Shown here piece by piece: positions 21,914 through 28,896 of a stretch of 28,896 nucleotides of DNA. The stretch is from a virus, in IMG/VR virus record IMGVR_UViG_3300023442_000019, positions 1-28,896 of that record. One strand, given 5' to 3'. Every line of letters starts with the position of its first letter. Within the stretch, counting starts at the first letter, position 1. The notes under the pieces were generated by a model that was not told the DNA's origin, searched no databases, and saw only the letters and a list, made by a program, of their open reading frames with translations. A program made the translations under genes and the position numbers.

Positions 21914-22613
21914 GATACCTACTACCTCCCGCACTCAAATCAAGCTTTACAGAAGCCCCAGGAGTGGCACATAAGTCAGTATTTTCTGAAGCCCAATATG
22001 GTGCTTTGTATGCAAGTCTGGCAATATCGCTTGCTGATCTTAGAAACTTGATAGGTATGGCTCTCATTGCTTTCCCGTCTTTTATGATGCTGTAATCCTT
22101 ATCTATCTCTTTTATCTCAAATGATTTTACAAAACCATAGCCTATTGCTGTTTTTTTTCCAAGTGCTGGTAGTCCCTGAAGTAGTGTTTTTATCTCATCT
22201 GCATTCCCGCAGGCATAAAACGTAACTTTCCGTGCTGGAATATAAACAAGCGAGATCATGTAGTCCTTGAAGAGCCCCCGTGATTTGTCTATCCTCTTTT
22301 TCTTTATTTTTCTAAGATTGAGATAACGCTCACAGAAGCGCTTGTAGATTGTAGTTGTGTAGGCGTCTGAGGTATCAAAAAAGGAGATAGAGGCGTGGTA
22401 GATTGAGTGATGCTTTTTCAGAGGGAGAGGGGTGTCTCCGCAGCTTTTCACAACTTTTTTAGAGGGCAAACAGCGATAGCCGAGAGGGTCTTTTCTGCGA
22501 AGGGTTAGATGAGCGAGCAGCGCATCAAAATGGATGAAAGGGTAGGTAAGACAGATAGGGGTGCGCATAAAAAATGTTATTTTTAATGGTGTGTATGCGC
22601 TCTCTGCATGCAC
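21882..22613 (-). CDS. csf3: Csf3 (Cas5-like subunit, type IV-B)
   Basis: This 243-residue RAMP-fold protein fits Csf3. The early segment reads TPICLTYPFIHFDALLAHLTLRR, the standard start of the family. The Gly-rich loop GKKTAIGYGFVKSFEI near residue 155 is the RAMP signature. In type IV complexes it caps the 5' end of the guide RNA. The GTG start is chosen because GGAGG at the end of csf2 lies nine bases upstream and no ATG gives the same frame without losing the start. It overlaps the glycosyltransferase gene. Confidence 0.85.
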   Translation of the reverse strand: MHAESAYTPLKITFFMRTPICLTYPFIHFDALLAHLTLRRKDPLGYRCLPSKKVVKSCGDTPLPLKKHHSIYHASISFFDTSDAYTTTIYKRFCERYLNLRKIKKKRIDKSRGLFKDYMISLVYIPARKVTFYACGNADEIKTLLQGLPALGKKTAIGYGFVKSFEIKEIDKDYSIIKDGKAMRAIPIKFLRSASDIARLAYKAPYWASENTDLCATPGASVKLDLSAGGSRYHDSLVFDSKL

Positions 22614-22618
22614 AGCAT

Positions 22619-23443
22619 TCAGCCTCCAAGTTGGTTTAGCAGATCAATAATTTCTTTTTTGTGGTCCTGCAGAAAGTTGAGATAGCGTTCTGAGGTTTCG
22701 CTGAGGTTATAAGTTATTTTAAGCTCCCCAAGACCTATTGCGGATTTGCCACCAATATATGGTTTGGTTTTCCACAGCTCTATCACTCGTGCAAGACAGG
22801 ATTTGTCTATCTCATCAGGGTCTTCAAGCTTGAATTCGTGATAAAACTCAGTACCTGCTGCAAATACTTCATGCTCTATCAGCATCTGAACCGCCTGCTC
22901 CCCTTTTTCCCTCTCTGCCTTCAGGTCATCCTTGCGTGTTTGGTAGTGATGTGACAACAGTTCGTAAATGCTGTGTGCAGGATGTACTGGCAAATAGGCT
23001 ATAAGCTCTGTGCAGATTGGCAGCCCCTGCCCAACTTTTAGCTTACTCTCTATTATCTGGTTGCCGATACTGAAACCGAACAGCCGAACAGGTGGAAGCG
23101 TCTCGACTATACTGCGTTTTAGGGCTAAGTCTATAACACCACTGCTTTTCTCATCAACTGTTTCAAGCACTCCGCCTGTGAACAACGCATGATATAGTTT
23201 CTGTCCTCTTGGTGTGGATACGTCAAGCTCGTATCCTACCTGCTCAAGCATATCAGACATTATCAATCTGCGTAAAACACCACGTATGGCATTTCCTGAG
23301 ATTATTGGGATTTCCTCTGCTCCATTATCTGTTATGAATTTCTGACGGTTCAATAATACTACTGACCCTGTTTTCTCATTCCCTCCATGAAATATCGGAG
23401 AGAGGGCTTTTAATGTTCCACTTACGGTTAATACTCCATACAT
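22619..23443 (-). CDS. csf2: Csf2 (Cas7-like backbone, type IV-B)
   Basis: This 274-residue RAMP protein has the typical Csf2 beginning: SGTLKALSPIFHGGNEKTGS (residues 8-27) and ISGNAIRGVLRR (48-59). The C-terminal YIGGKSAIGLGELKITY carries the Gly-rich loop. Many copies of Csf2 form the helical filament that holds guide RNA in type IV particles. The ATG lies after a GAGGTGATT ribosome site and 3 bases downstream of the cas11-like stop. No catalytic residues are expected, as Cas7-like subunits of type IV-B are not known to cut DNA. Confidence 0.88.
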   Translation of the reverse strand: MYGVLTVSGTLKALSPIFHGGNEKTGSVVLLNRQKFITDNGAEEIPIISGNAIRGVLRRLIMSDMLEQVGYELDVSTPRGQKLYHALFTGGVLETVDEKSSGVIDLALKRSIVETLPPVRLFGFSIGNQIIESKLKVGQGLPICTELIAYLPVHPAHSIYELLSHHYQTRKDDLKAEREKGEQAVQMLIEHEVFAAGTEFYHEFKLEDPDEIDKSCLARVIELWKTKPYIGGKSAIGLGELKITYNLSETSERYLNFLQDHKKEIIDLLNQLGG

Positions 23444-23446
23444 AAT

Positions 23447-23812
23447 TCAATCACCTCTCTTTTCTTTTAATTCTTCTTTCAATTCTTTAGCTCGTTTTGC
23501 TGCTTTGAGCGTGAGGAGTTTTGGCATCCGCCTCATAAGTGCGAGTGCGTGTTTTTCGTTTTCTCTGAGAAACTCTATGGTTTCAAGAGGGAGCGGTGGG
23601 GCTTGCAAGCTAAGGGTATTGCACAGTTTTTGAATTACTGAGGGTATATCACGCTCATATCTTGCAAACTCTAATCTATGCTCAAAAATATCGTATGCGG
23701 TCTTGCTTCTTGCTATCTGTTTCCAATTTACTGCTTTGTAAATATACGCAAGAAGCTCTACCCATGCAGACTCTATCTTATCATCTAATTTCTCATCATA
23801 TTGCAAATACAA
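23447..23812 (-). CDS. cas11: Cas11-like small subunit (type IV-B)
   Basis: This 121-residue, entirely helical and charged protein sits between csf1 and csf2, exactly where type IV-B loci encode the Cas11 small subunit that lines the RNP filament. It starts with TTG after GGAGGTGA, overlapping the csf1 end by 17 bases, which indicates translational coupling. The sequence itself is not distinctive; identification is from helix content, size and order. Confidence 0.72.
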   Translation of the reverse strand: MYLQYDEKLDDKIESAWVELLAYIYKAVNWKQIARSKTAYDIFEHRLEFARYERDIPSVIQKLCNTLSLQAPPLPLETIEFLRENEKHALALMRRMPKLLTLKAAKRAKELKEELKEKRGD

Positions 23813-24377
23813 TCACCTCCCACATTGGGTTTTTGTTATATTTTATAATCTGCTCACATAACTGCCTGTGTTCCCATTTGTTTGTATGCGGAGTGGTCAT
23901 AAGTTCGGTTTTTGAGAATTTTAGCTCTCGTGCCTGTTTTACTATCGTGATGAGTTTCTCAAGCATTGTGCGGTCTATGAGGATGAGTTTGTCCTCAAAA
24001 GCTATGAAATATCTATTTATGCTGTATGATGGGCGTGTTATCAGGTGCAAAAAACCCTGTTTCTTACCTGATTTTGTGAGATATATTGCAAATGGTGGGG
24101 CTGGTGGATTTAGGAGGGTAGGCAGGATTTCTGTGCGGTCCAGGAATCTAACACCGCTCTCAGAGGCTACCCATGATTTACGTCTGTAATCCTGAGACCT
24201 GCATAATGTGTAGCAATACTCACAAATACAGCTTCCTTCCTGAAGCAAGCTCCATGAGGTAAAATTGGATGAGAAATCTATGTCATTCCCAGCATCAGTT
24301 TTTGTACCACAGACTATACAAATCCCTCTCTGCTCGCCACAGAGGGGCTTGAAGAACTCGGAAATTCTTGTAATCAT
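23796..24377 (-). CDS. csf1: Csf1 (Cas8-like, four-Cys zinc finger)
   Basis: This 193-residue protein shows the Csf1 layout: CxxC at residues 20 and 23, an F-x3-F plus W-containing stretch, then C-x2-C at 52 and 55, followed by a short beta/alpha domain. Csf1 is the signature subunit of type IV systems and stands for the large subunit. Additional cysteines at 13, 50 and 59 are present. The ATG has no ribosome site, so the operon probably starts with a leaderless mRNA. It heads the set csf1-cas11-csf2-csf3. Confidence 0.82.
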   Translation of the reverse strand: MITRISEFFKPLCGEQRGICIVCGTKTDAGNDIDFSSNFTSWSLLQEGSCICEYCYTLCRSQDYRRKSWVASESGVRFLDRTEILPTLLNPPAPPFAIYLTKSGKKQGFLHLITRPSYSINRYFIAFEDKLILIDRTMLEKLITIVKQARELKFSKTELMTTPHTNKWEHRQLCEQIIKYNKNPMWEVIVFAI

Positions 24378-24439
24378 TCTATGCTATAACACTCTTTTTT
24401 TAGTATTTTTCTTTTTTTATTAGATAGTGATAGAAAAAC

Positions 24440-24467
24440 TTTTATAAATTGAAGAACCTATCATAGG
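24440..24467 (+). promoter_or_regulatory. divergent promoter and operator of RHH gene
   Basis: The TATA box TTTATAAATT at 24441-24450 lies about 25 bases before the ATG at 24473. A palindrome CCTAT-C-ATAGG at 24457-24467 is placed between TATA box and start. The TATA element also reads TTTATAAAAG on the other strand, pointing to csf1, so one site might control both directions. Confidence 0.6.
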
Positions 24468-24472
24468 CTTAT

Positions 24473-24619
24473 ATGCGTATAAAAACTGGTTTCTCGCTGT
24501 CGGAAGAGGTAATGGATCGGCTGGAGAAAGAAAGAGGGTTAATCCCACGCTCAACTTTTGTGGAGCACATTCTGAGAAAAGAGTTTGGAATGTTACCAGA
24601 AACAGAAACAGGGGAGTGA
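24473..24619 (+). CDS. ribbon-helix-helix regulator
   Basis: This 48-residue protein is read opposite to csf1. It starts with a strand (MRIKTGFSLSEE), followed by helix A (EEVMDRLEKERG), a turn (LIPRST) and helix B (STFVEHILRKEFG), the classic ribbon-helix-helix pattern of CopG/MetJ-type repressors. The strand residues at positions 2-8 would contact DNA. It lies between csf1 and the MuF gene. It is likely to repress its own promoter and possibly the csf operon. Confidence 0.75.
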   Translation: MRIKTGFSLSEEVMDRLEKERGLIPRSTFVEHILRKEFGMLPETETGE

Positions 24620-24638
24620 GCCAGTTAAAACAGAAGTA

Positions 24639-25319
24639 TCATTGGATGATCGCTACCACTGTACATCTGCAATTCGGGTGAGCTGGTGGTGGGTCATCGG
24701 TTATATTAAATGTTTTATTGTGTCTGGGACCGCAGATAGGGCAGGTGCGTTCATCCATGGCCGCTAACCATTTCCATTTTTTTATGCCTGCTTTTTTGTA
24801 TCTATCAACTGCTGCGGTGTTGAATATTCTAATGGTTTCAGTCCTTGCTATCTTCTCTGCTCTATTACGCATAGAATCTGTAATCTTTTTAATTCTCTCA
24901 GCAAGCTGTCTTGGAGATTCGCCTTTCAGTAACCCGTCTCTTAGCTGAAACGCTACCTGTTTTTTCATGTCCTCACTCAAACCTTTAACTAGGTCTAACT
25001 GAATATTTTTTAGCTGATTGAGGGTTTCCTCATCCACAACACCTAACAAAGAAGGGATTACGATTTCAAGCCCAGCTTTTTTGAGCTGTGCAATTGCAAA
25101 ATCAGAACCACGTTTCCATAACAAAAATGTGAATCTGTCTATTAAATCATCAGCATTTAGATGCCTGTCGATTATTTTTTTTACCTCATCAAGCACGCTT
25201 TCATCGATTACAGGGCTGCTTACAATAATGTCCTCTATCTCTCTTCTTGCCTCAGAGGGTAGTTTTCGCAGCGCTCTTGCGTATTCTTCTCGTGCTACGG
25301 TTGTTCTTGTGGGATCCAC
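24639..25319 (-). CDS. MuF-like minor head protein
   Basis: This 226-residue protein ends with the MuF signature. Residues about 160-219 contain ARTETIRIFNTAAVDRYKK, then CPICGPRHNKTF and HPNCRC (214-219), forming a likely metal-binding fold. MuF proteins are packaged in the head next to the portal. The N-terminal half is helical. The GTG start follows GGTGGTGGAG, 9 bases after the portal stop. It is the last virion gene before the CRISPR-associated cassette. Confidence 0.85.
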   Translation of the reverse strand: MDPTRTTVAREEYARALRKLPSEARREIEDIIVSSPVIDESVLDEVKKIIDRHLNADDLIDRFTFLLWKRGSDFAIAQLKKAGLEIVIPSLLGVVDEETLNQLKNIQLDLVKGLSEDMKKQVAFQLRDGLLKGESPRQLAERIKKITDSMRNRAEKIARTETIRIFNTAAVDRYKKAGIKKWKWLAAMDERTCPICGPRHNKTFNITDDPPPAHPNCRCTVVAIIQ

Positions 25320-25328
25320 TCCACCACC

Positions 25329-26549
25329 TCAGTCCTCGTATTCTGGTAGTGGCTCAAAACCAGCAAGCTTTCTTGCTTCGTTTGTTGTTAGCACGCCAGC
25401 TTGATATAACACTGCAATGTCTTTTGCTTCGTATTTTTCTTTATCAAGTTTCTCAAATCTGACTTTGATGTTTTCTGCGTTTGTTATTCCCCACATCTCC
25501 GCCTGTTTCCTGATGAGCTGCTCTAATTGTCTTCGGATCTGCCTCCTGTAGGATTCAAGGATGCGGATTCTCTGCTGTTCAACTACATAGGCTGATGCAT
25601 AGGTTGTTCCCTTAGCCTTCCCGCTTGCTGTTTCGGATGAGAAAAGATAAGCTGCAATATCTTTTTCCAGAGATTCCTTGATGCCCAGAATATCCAAGCC
25701 TGTATTTGTGTCAAGCTGCTGAACCTCCATCCCGATACCCACAATATCCTGGTTTTCCTCAATCTCCTCCTGCTTCGTTTTCATATCTTCAAGAACGGCT
25801 TTGGCTTCCTCATAGCGCCCTTCTTCGATCAGCCTGGCAAGCACCTCTGAGTTGATGAAAAGCCTACCATAGCCGTAGCGCTGCACGAACCTGCGATAAG
25901 ACTCAAGCAAATCAAAATAAAACTCAAGCCTCCACTCGATTTTATCTATGAGGCTACGTCCATATAATCCATAGGTTTCTCTGCCTTTGATGTCTTTGAA
26001 AAAGTTTGCATAATGGTTATAGCGGTAGAGCTGGCAGTCTTTTATATCAAACACTTCCTGCTTGAAGTCGCTCCCGTTCATCCCTTCGTTAATTATAACC
26101 TTGTCAACTTCACCCCAGATGGTGTAGGTGGGATATGCGCCTGGTTGCTCTTTCTCTGTCAGTAGCGTTACTGTGCGCATCGGGAGAAGTTTGAGGTCAG
26201 TGATTGTATCTCCCTTCTGCTCAAGTAAACAGACAGCCGTGCCCTTCTCCAGTAGCTCTCTTGCTACTGTCAGAGCATGAGCATCAAGATTGATTTCTGC
26301 TGCCCATTCTCTTAACTTATTAACATCTTCTTCCTGCGATTCGTCCTCTGAGTAGATCTCAAAACCTGCCGCCATCTCAAGCGCCGCTTTATCCAGCGGG
26401 TCGGCAACAATGTCTATGCTCCCAAGCTGCTCATATTTCTTGAAGGGATTGGTGTTATCTATCTCAAAATCACCAACCTTAAAACTCGTGAGTGTGCGTA
26501 TTGAGGATCTGCTCACGCCTGTTATGGCTGCAAATATTTTATGCTCCAT
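25329..26549 (-). CDS. portal protein
   Basis: This 406-residue protein fits a phage portal: an N-terminal acidic part, a beta-rich clip/wing section, a long central helix with LESYRRFVQRYGYGRL and the Gln/Glu-rich helix KTKQEEIEENQD, then a crown-like C-terminus. It lies directly between terminase and MuF genes. Promoter copy 6 precedes the ATG by 20 bases. At 406 residues it is on the small side for the SPP1/HK97-type portals. No frame disruption is seen. Confidence 0.82.
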   Translation of the reverse strand: MEHKIFAAITGVSRSSIRTLTSFKVGDFEIDNTNPFKKYEQLGSIDIVADPLDKAALEMAAGFEIYSEDESQEEDVNKLREWAAEINLDAHALTVARELLEKGTAVCLLEQKGDTITDLKLLPMRTVTLLTEKEQPGAYPTYTIWGEVDKVIINEGMNGSDFKQEVFDIKDCQLYRYNHYANFFKDIKGRETYGLYGRSLIDKIEWRLEFYFDLLESYRRFVQRYGYGRLFINSEVLARLIEEGRYEEAKAVLEDMKTKQEEIEENQDIVGIGMEVQQLDTNTGLDILGIKESLEKDIAAYLFSSETASGKAKGTTYASAYVVEQQRIRILESYRRQIRRQLEQLIRKQAEMWGITNAENIKVRFEKLDKEKYEAKDIAVLYQAGVLTTNEARKLAGFEPLPEYED

Positions 26550-26569
26550 GTTATTATGGAATGCTACAA

Positions 26570-26581
26570 GACTTTATAAAA
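26570..26581 (-). promoter_or_regulatory. late-type TATA promoter, copy 6
   Basis: Minus strand TTTTATAAAGTC, with 20 bases to the portal ATG at 26549. It is a variant of the other five copies, keeping AAAGTC and the spacing. It predicts a leaderless portal and MuF transcript. Confidence 0.7.
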
Positions 26582-26588
26582 TTAGTAA

Positions 26589-27815
26589 TCAGGAGTGCTT
26601 TCTCCCGCCAGTAACTAACAGGTCTGCAAGTCCTTTTGAGGGTTTCACGCTCTGCAAGCCCATAATAGCATATCTGAGGCTATCGCAGGCATGGTCATTT
26701 ATTTTTAGTGGGGTTTCTTTATCATTATCATCATAGCGATACATCTGGAATTCGTTTATCAGGTTCTGGCAGCTCCTGTGCACTAACAGTCTATCTGATT
26801 CTACAAGAGAGGTAACAGCTTTTATGCCTGGGGTTATTTCGTTGCTGGCTTTTACTGCATTCAGTCCACCCCGCTTAAATTTCTCGATTGAGGCTGGTTC
26901 TGATGGATCACAGTAAAACGTGCCAACACCCCATTTTTGCTGTAACGATTTTGCTATCTCAATAAGCTCATCATCTGTGGTTTTTGGGGAATAGTACTCC
27001 TGCAAAACATAGACCTCATCACCAAGAACCCCTAATGCCAAAATACATGCAGGATTTCTGAAACCCCAATCCACACCATATACTATTCTGTCAAATTCGG
27101 TTGGTGTGGTATTAATCACGTGTTTTGTAACATCAAACCCAGGATAGACTAAGCCCTCAAATTTTACAAACTTGCCTTCAAGCTCCTGTAAGGCAAACTG
27201 ACCCTTATACTGTTCTTGAAGGCTTTGGATGTACTCAGAGGGTAAAAAAATGTTGGATGCTGTGGAGATGCCATGCAGTATGAAGCTATCAGGGATTGGA
27301 TTTTCAACAAATAGCTCATAAACCCAGTTGAAGCCTTTTGGCGTGCCTGTGAGCCAGGCTTTGTAGTTGTAGCCAGGTTGCCTGAGCCTGCCTATCAGGA
27401 TGTCCCATACAAGCTTGGGTAATAAGGTGCATTCATCAATCCAAAACCATGTGATAGAAAGCCCTCTTAATCGCTCAATGTGGCGTGGATTGTCAGCAGA
27501 CCTGAATAGTATCTCACTGCCGTTTACCAGCCTTAACCTCTTCTTATTTTCACTGAAATCCTTGATAAGCTGTTCAGGTAGCCATTGCCCCATTTCCCAC
27601 CAGATGACATCCTTGATTAAAGTGTAGGTAGGTGCAACTATCAACCCTCTGGATCCAGGCTGTTCAGTTGCCTCTCTGATGCTGAGAATCCACCCTATGG
27701 CTGTTTTTCCTGCACCTATGCCTGAGATAAATGCCTTGAATTTTGCAGGATGGTTGAAAAAAGTCCATTGTGGCTCTGTGAGCTTAATTGTTCTAATGGT
27801 TTTCACTTGCTGCAT
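26589..27815 (-). CDS. terL: terminase large subunit
   Basis: This protein of about 408 residues packages DNA into the capsid. The ATPase part has Walker A GIGAGKT early (about residues 32-38 from the ATG at 27815) and Walker B WFWIDEC. The nuclease part has YGVDWGFRN, with the first catalytic Asp, and the late HACDSLRYAIMG. The start ATG overlaps the small subunit gene end; a TTG six codons upstream is less likely. It is close in style to terminases of archaeal siphoviruses. Confidence 0.92.
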   Translation of the reverse strand: MQQVKTIRTIKLTEPQWTFFNHPAKFKAFISGIGAGKTAIGWILSIREATEQPGSRGLIVAPTYTLIKDVIWWEMGQWLPEQLIKDFSENKKRLRLVNGSEILFRSADNPRHIERLRGLSITWFWIDECTLLPKLVWDILIGRLRQPGYNYKAWLTGTPKGFNWVYELFVENPIPDSFILHGISTASNIFLPSEYIQSLQEQYKGQFALQELEGKFVKFEGLVYPGFDVTKHVINTTPTEFDRIVYGVDWGFRNPACILALGVLGDEVYVLQEYYSPKTTDDELIEIAKSLQQKWGVGTFYCDPSEPASIEKFKRGGLNAVKASNEITPGIKAVTSLVESDRLLVHRSCQNLINEFQMYRYDDNDKETPLKINDHACDSLRYAIMGLQSVKPSKGLADLLVTGGRKHS

Positions 27816-28224
27816 GTTCGACTTTAATAACATTCCAGACTAATGTGGTGGGGGATTCCTGAATATCACCAAGCAGCTTTGCCTGTAGTTCAAGCTGTTC
27901 TCTGATTTCTTTAGCTGCTCTAAGAATAGTTGTTTTATCCCCCTGCTTTATTGCATTATTCATAAGCTCCCATATCACTCTGTTTATCTCCTTGAGCTGC
28001 TGAACCGTGTCAATCTTATCCTTGACTATATTTTTCCTCACTTCAGGGGATTCAGCGGCTAAGTCCACAGATTCAAAATAGCGTTTGATACTCATGAAGG
28101 AGATCTTAACACCATGCTGCTCCTCCAAAACCTTAGAAATAGCATGGTAGCCCAGTCCCTGATTGCGCAGTTCGTGCACTATTTTTTCCAAACCGAGCTT
28201 AACAATTTTATTGGGTTTTGACAT
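27793..28224 (-). CDS. terS: terminase small subunit
   Basis: This 143-residue protein has an N-terminal helix-turn-helix (residues about 10-48, LRNQGLGYHAISKVLEEQ and ISFMSIKRYF), a central charged helix and a C-terminal part likely involved in binding the large subunit. It recognises the packaging site on viral DNA. The ATG lies 2 bases from a large palindrome that overlaps its promoter, so it is tightly regulated. It starts the packaging operon with terL. Confidence 0.82.
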   Translation of the reverse strand: MSKPNKIVKLGLEKIVHELRNQGLGYHAISKVLEEQHGVKISFMSIKRYFESVDLAAESPEVRKNIVKDKIDTVQQLKEINRVIWELMNNAIKQGDKTTILRAAKEIREQLELQAKLLGDIQESPTTLVWNVIKVEHAASENH

Positions 28225-28225
28225 T

Positions 28226-28261
28226 TAACGTTACTATGATAGTAACGTTATATTAACGTTA
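28226..28261 (-). promoter_or_regulatory. terS promoter with overlapping palindromic operator
   Basis: A perfect palindrome with 11-base arms (TAACGTTACTA, 3 bases, then its reverse complement) covers 28226-28250. The 8-base self-palindrome TAACGTTA occurs three times, at 28226, 28243 and 28254. The TATA-like TTAATATAA on the minus strand lies between the second and third copies, about 27 bases before the ATG at 28224. A bound repressor would block transcription start. Confidence 0.65.
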
Positions 28262-28266
28262 AAACA

Positions 28267-28536
28267 TTATCCACACTTACCGCACCGCCTGCAACCATAT
28301 TTGTTACAATATTCTGGTGGATCTACTTCAAAACGAATGGTTCCACAGCCTATGCATTGCCACAATGGTCTATCCTTTAACTTGAAATGAACTGTAAGAC
28401 CTTCACAAACATGTTTTGTTGGGCAGTATAGATACTTTTGTACATAATGATAATATCCCGCCTTGTCAATTTTAATTAGTTCCCAGTCAGTATCTTTTAA
28501 CATAGAAAGAAGACAAGGTACGTTCTTTTCTTTCAC
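28267..28536 (-). CDS. Cys-rich zinc-binding protein
   Basis: This protein of up to 89 residues has two or more metal sites: C-x5-C near residue 38 and, near the C-terminus, CIGC and then CNKYGCRRCGKCG. The start is uncertain. A GTG at 28536 makes a 50-base overlap with the upstream gene, while an ATG at 28503 gives 78 residues and less overlap; neither has a strong ribosome site. It may bind nucleic acid. No family is recognised. Confidence 0.6.
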   Translation of the reverse strand: MKEKNVPCLLSMLKDTDWELIKIDKAGYYHYVQKYLYCPTKHVCEGLTVHFKLKDRPLWQCIGCGTIRFEVDPPEYCNKYGCRRCGKCG

Positions 28537-28687
28537 GTAGAGACATTAAAGATCTTGGAATCCATACTGTAGTTTTGTTCTTCAGTTCAAACAGCATGGC
28601 TTTTTCAGTAACTTTAAGAAGTTTAGCTTCTTTAAACTCTTTGATGTTTTTATCTTTAAGAAACCAGTCCTCTACACAAACAGTCAT
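28487..28687 (-). CDS. small beta protein, first gene of window
   Basis: This 66-residue protein is basic, with strand pattern AKLLKVTEKAMLFELKNKTTVWIPRSLM, similar in style to small viral proteins that end a beta sheet with WIPRS. The ATG follows a GGAGGTGTGAG ribosome site; another ATG 8 bases upstream opens only three codons. A structured leader lies just upstream. Function unknown. Confidence 0.55.
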   Translation of the reverse strand: MTVCVEDWFLKDKNIKEFKEAKLLKVTEKAMLFELKNKTTVWIPRSLMSLRERKERTLSSFYVKRY

Positions 28688-28707
28688 TCCTTCATCTCAC
28701 ACCTCCT

Positions 28708-28750
28708 GTGCGGCGGAGACCCCTTCCGAAAGGGAGGGGAGGAGCCGCAC
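28708..28750. other. two-stem hairpin in leader
   Basis: An outer 7-base stem (GTGCGGC with GCCGCAC) and an inner 8-base stem (CCCCTTCC with GGGAGGGG, one T-G wobble) are separated by a purine-rich internal loop. A GAAA tetraloop on the + strand closes the structure. On the minus strand the loop is TTTC and one pair is lost, so the fold is more stable as + strand RNA. It touches the ribosome site of the small gene to its left. Confidence 0.5.
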
Positions 28751-28896
28751 TCTCCAGCTATTATAGGTTAAGAATTTACAATCATCTGGCTTAGCGTTTT
28801 GGGTTAGCCTTTTACCGTCGATTAATGAGTGTAAGCTAATCCTCTTCTTCAGAAAACCGCCAACATAACATAATCCCCATTTGATATGCTTAACCA
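28751..28896. other. upstream region without gene
   Basis: No credible gene is seen. Several short TTAGC/TAAGC-type words repeat (for example GGCTTAGC at 28777 and GGTTAGCC at 28802). A TATA-like CCTATAATAG on the minus strand near 28760 could serve the small gene to the left. Confidence 0.35.

Noticed and set aside
20500-24640. CRISPR array near the csf genes
   Set aside because: No direct repeats with regular spacers are visible in the intergenic regions; nearly all the space is coding.
28751-28896. tRNA gene or origin repeats
   Set aside because: No T-loop consensus or cloverleaf could be drawn, and the short TTAGC words are too irregular to call iterons.

Overview
The window looks like the virion-gene half of an archaeal tailed virus or provirus of siphovirus type. 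Evidence for an archaeal host is the promoters: A/T-rich TATA boxes lie 25-30 bases before start codons, often with no leader, while other genes in the same operons use Shine-Dalgarno sites. A euryarchaeal host related to methanogens or anaerobic methane or alkane oxidisers is a guess from the overall style. Nearly everything lies on the minus strand, so the virus reads from the right edge to the left edge.

Layout in transcription order (right to left): two small genes behind a structured leader (28.7-28.3 kb); terminase small and large subunits; portal; MuF-like head protein; a cassette at 20.5-24.6 kb; a protease-scaffold gene, decoration protein and HK97-fold major capsid protein; a small acidic/basic protein and a head-tail connector; a small wHTH regulatory pair; a probable virion protein; a membrane, surface and lysis block including a 1,246-residue secreted LamG protein and a protein with nine LKYDI repeats; neck genes; an opposing (+) cassette of small zinc-finger and unknown proteins (5.7-8.3 kb); then tail terminator, major tail protein, frameshifted tail assembly chaperone, tape measure and tail tip genes.

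The main discovery is the 20.5-24.6 kb cassette. It encodes csf1 (four-Cys zinc finger), a cas11-like small subunit, csf2 (Cas7-like), csf3 (Cas5-like), a GT-A glycosyltransferase and a CysH-like PP-loop protein. This is the gene set of a type IV-B CRISPR-Cas system. It has no visible array, no cas6, no adaptation genes and no nuclease, and sits between the MuF gene and the protease promoter. A divergent ribbon-helix-helix gene on the + strand marks its upstream edge and may control it.

Regulation is unusually readable. A TTTAAAAAGTC-type promoter occurs six times, and five copies lie 19-21 bases before a start codon. One copy lies inside the protease gene and should give a nested scaffold protein in the same frame. 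Perfect palindromes sit at the terS promoter, at the promoter of the + cassette and at two sites sharing one 16-base core. The tail assembly chaperone has a correctly phased T-TTT-TTC slippery site that joins it to the next frame.
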